Shown here one piece after another: positions 63,744-64,000 of a DNA stretch of 64,000 nucleotides. The DNA is from Bacillus taeanensis. GTDB lineage: Bacteria; Bacillota; Bacilli; Bacillales; UBA6769. The DNA is taken from the NCBI RefSeq assembly GCF_003318295.1, contig NZ_QOCW01000007.1:113577-177576 (forward strand). The letters run 5' to 3'. The notes below the pieces were generated by a model that saw only the letters and a program-made list of their open reading frames with translations, was not told the DNA's origin and searched no databases. A program made the translations under genes and the position numbers. Position 1 is the stretch's first letter. Every line of letters begins with the position of its first letter.

Positions 63744-63866
63744 ATGGGTACAATCGTATGTCAAAAATGTGATGCAACAATCAGTCATTTTGAAGATGAA
63801 AAGGTTACAAAATTATATGCGCAATGTCCTGGCTGTCATGATAAAAATAAACAAACAAAAAGATAA
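63744..63866 (+). CDS. sr1P: GapA-binding peptide SR1P
   Basis: A 40-residue peptide starting MGTIVCQKCDATI, with cysteines 6, 9, 28 and 31 in two CxxC pairs. This matches the SR1P peptide family (B. subtilis: 39 residues, beginning MGTIVCQDC). SR1P binds glyceraldehyde-3-phosphate dehydrogenase GapA and promotes its action with RNase J1. An AAGGGGATG site precedes ATG 63744. The longer frame back to 63648 runs through the promoter and is not used. RNase J1 is encoded in the same window (50020-51687). Confidence 0.88.
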   Translation: MGTIVCQKCDATISHFEDEKVTKLYAQCPGCHDKNKQTKR

Positions 63867-63897
63867 AACAAAAGAGGCTGGGACATAACTAGCTTCA

Positions 63898-63947
63898 AAT
63901 AATGAAAAAAGAGAAATTGCGGACGCAATTTCTCTTTTTTCATTATT
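63898..63947 (+). terminator. Terminator of SR1
   Basis: AATAATGAAAAAAGAG...GAAATTGC and its full complement form a stem of about 22 bp with a GGAC loop and an internal T6. Confidence 0.92.
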
Positions 63948-63969
63948 ATGCCTTATATCAGTTGTTGTT

Positions 63970-63997
63970 GGCTGTGAATTTTCTTAAATTCACAGCC
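63970..63997. terminator. Hairpin at the right edge
   Basis: GGCTGTGAATTT, TCTT loop and AAATTCACAGCC form a perfect 12-bp stem. It may belong to a gene beyond the window; no T-run can be judged at the edge. Confidence 0.4.
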
Positions 63998-64000
63998 ATT

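Larger units (their letters stand above)
63702..63947 (+). ncRNA. sr1: SR1 dual-function regulatory RNA
   Basis: The start is inferred from the promoter at 63667-63695 and the end from the terminator at 63898-63947, giving about 245 bases against 205 in B. subtilis. In B. subtilis SR1 base-pairs with ahrC mRNA and encodes the peptide SR1P, and lies next to pdhD/speA. Here it lies about 4.4 kb downstream of pdhD with the same glycolytic CcpN control signals. The base-pairing region towards ahrC could not be checked. Confidence 0.75.

Overview
The window is an AT-rich chromosomal segment from an endospore-forming Bacillaceae bacterium. Strong AGGAGG-type ribosome sites, frequent TTG and GTG starts, spore-coat families (CotO, CotB) and long collinearity with Bacillus subtilis support this (cbpB, ccpC, dapH, ykuR, ykuS, ykuT, ykuU; then ktrC, rnjA, rpoY, def, ykyA, pdhABCD, sr1). 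The genus cannot be settled from sequence alone. No insertion sequence, prophage or CRISPR array was seen.

Region 1, 1-11350: a spore-surface glycosylation and coat locus. It holds several glycosyltransferases (a GT4 cut by the window edge, a GT-A/GT4 fusion, a GT-D-like protein and a GT2 protein), a degenerate protein-kinase-like protein, UDP-glucose 6-dehydrogenase and UTP-glucose-1-phosphate uridylyltransferase. It also holds a CotO coat protein and small helical paralogs, at least two certain and a third likely. Several intergenic regions carry sequences resembling mother-cell SigK promoters.

Region 2, 11400-29800: mixed genes. These include yjcG/yjcH, a solitary tRNA-Val, a second SigH-type sigma factor, a decayed PAS-domain pseudogene beside an Fnr-like palindrome, a YczE-like membrane protein and an RNA methyltransferase-like protein. 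Next come a SET-domain protein, an MscS channel, a CzrA-type sensor with a zinc/cadmium ATPase and a Sco-like thiol protein. The region ends with a GDSL hydrolase plus ABC transporter, an SOS-boxed Y-family polymerase, and a polyamine group with two different classes of AdoMet decarboxylase and an aminopropyltransferase homologue.

Region 3, 30000-37750: three tandem CotB-like genes followed by a four-gene operon. The operon encodes a PEP mutase-nucleotidyltransferase fusion, phosphonopyruvate decarboxylase, a nucleotidyltransferase-AEP transaminase fusion and a Nudix hydrolase. This is a complete route to 2-aminoethylphosphonate with a probable CMP-activation step. Its position beside coat genes suggests phosphonate decoration of the spore surface, and it is the best candidate here for an undescribed system.

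Region 4, 37800-64000: mostly conserved core. It contains corA, cbpB, an MFS exporter, ccpC, lysine/DAP genes, a peroxiredoxin, a cyanide-insensitive-type bd oxidase (ythAB), ktrC, the RNase J1/epsilon pair, def, ykyA and pdhABCD. After these come a BCCT transporter, a lipoprotein deacetylase and the dual-function SR1 RNA with its GapA-binding peptide and two CcpN boxes. A 25-residue basic small ORF and a long hairpin between pdhB and pdhC are extra features not explained by the standard gene set.
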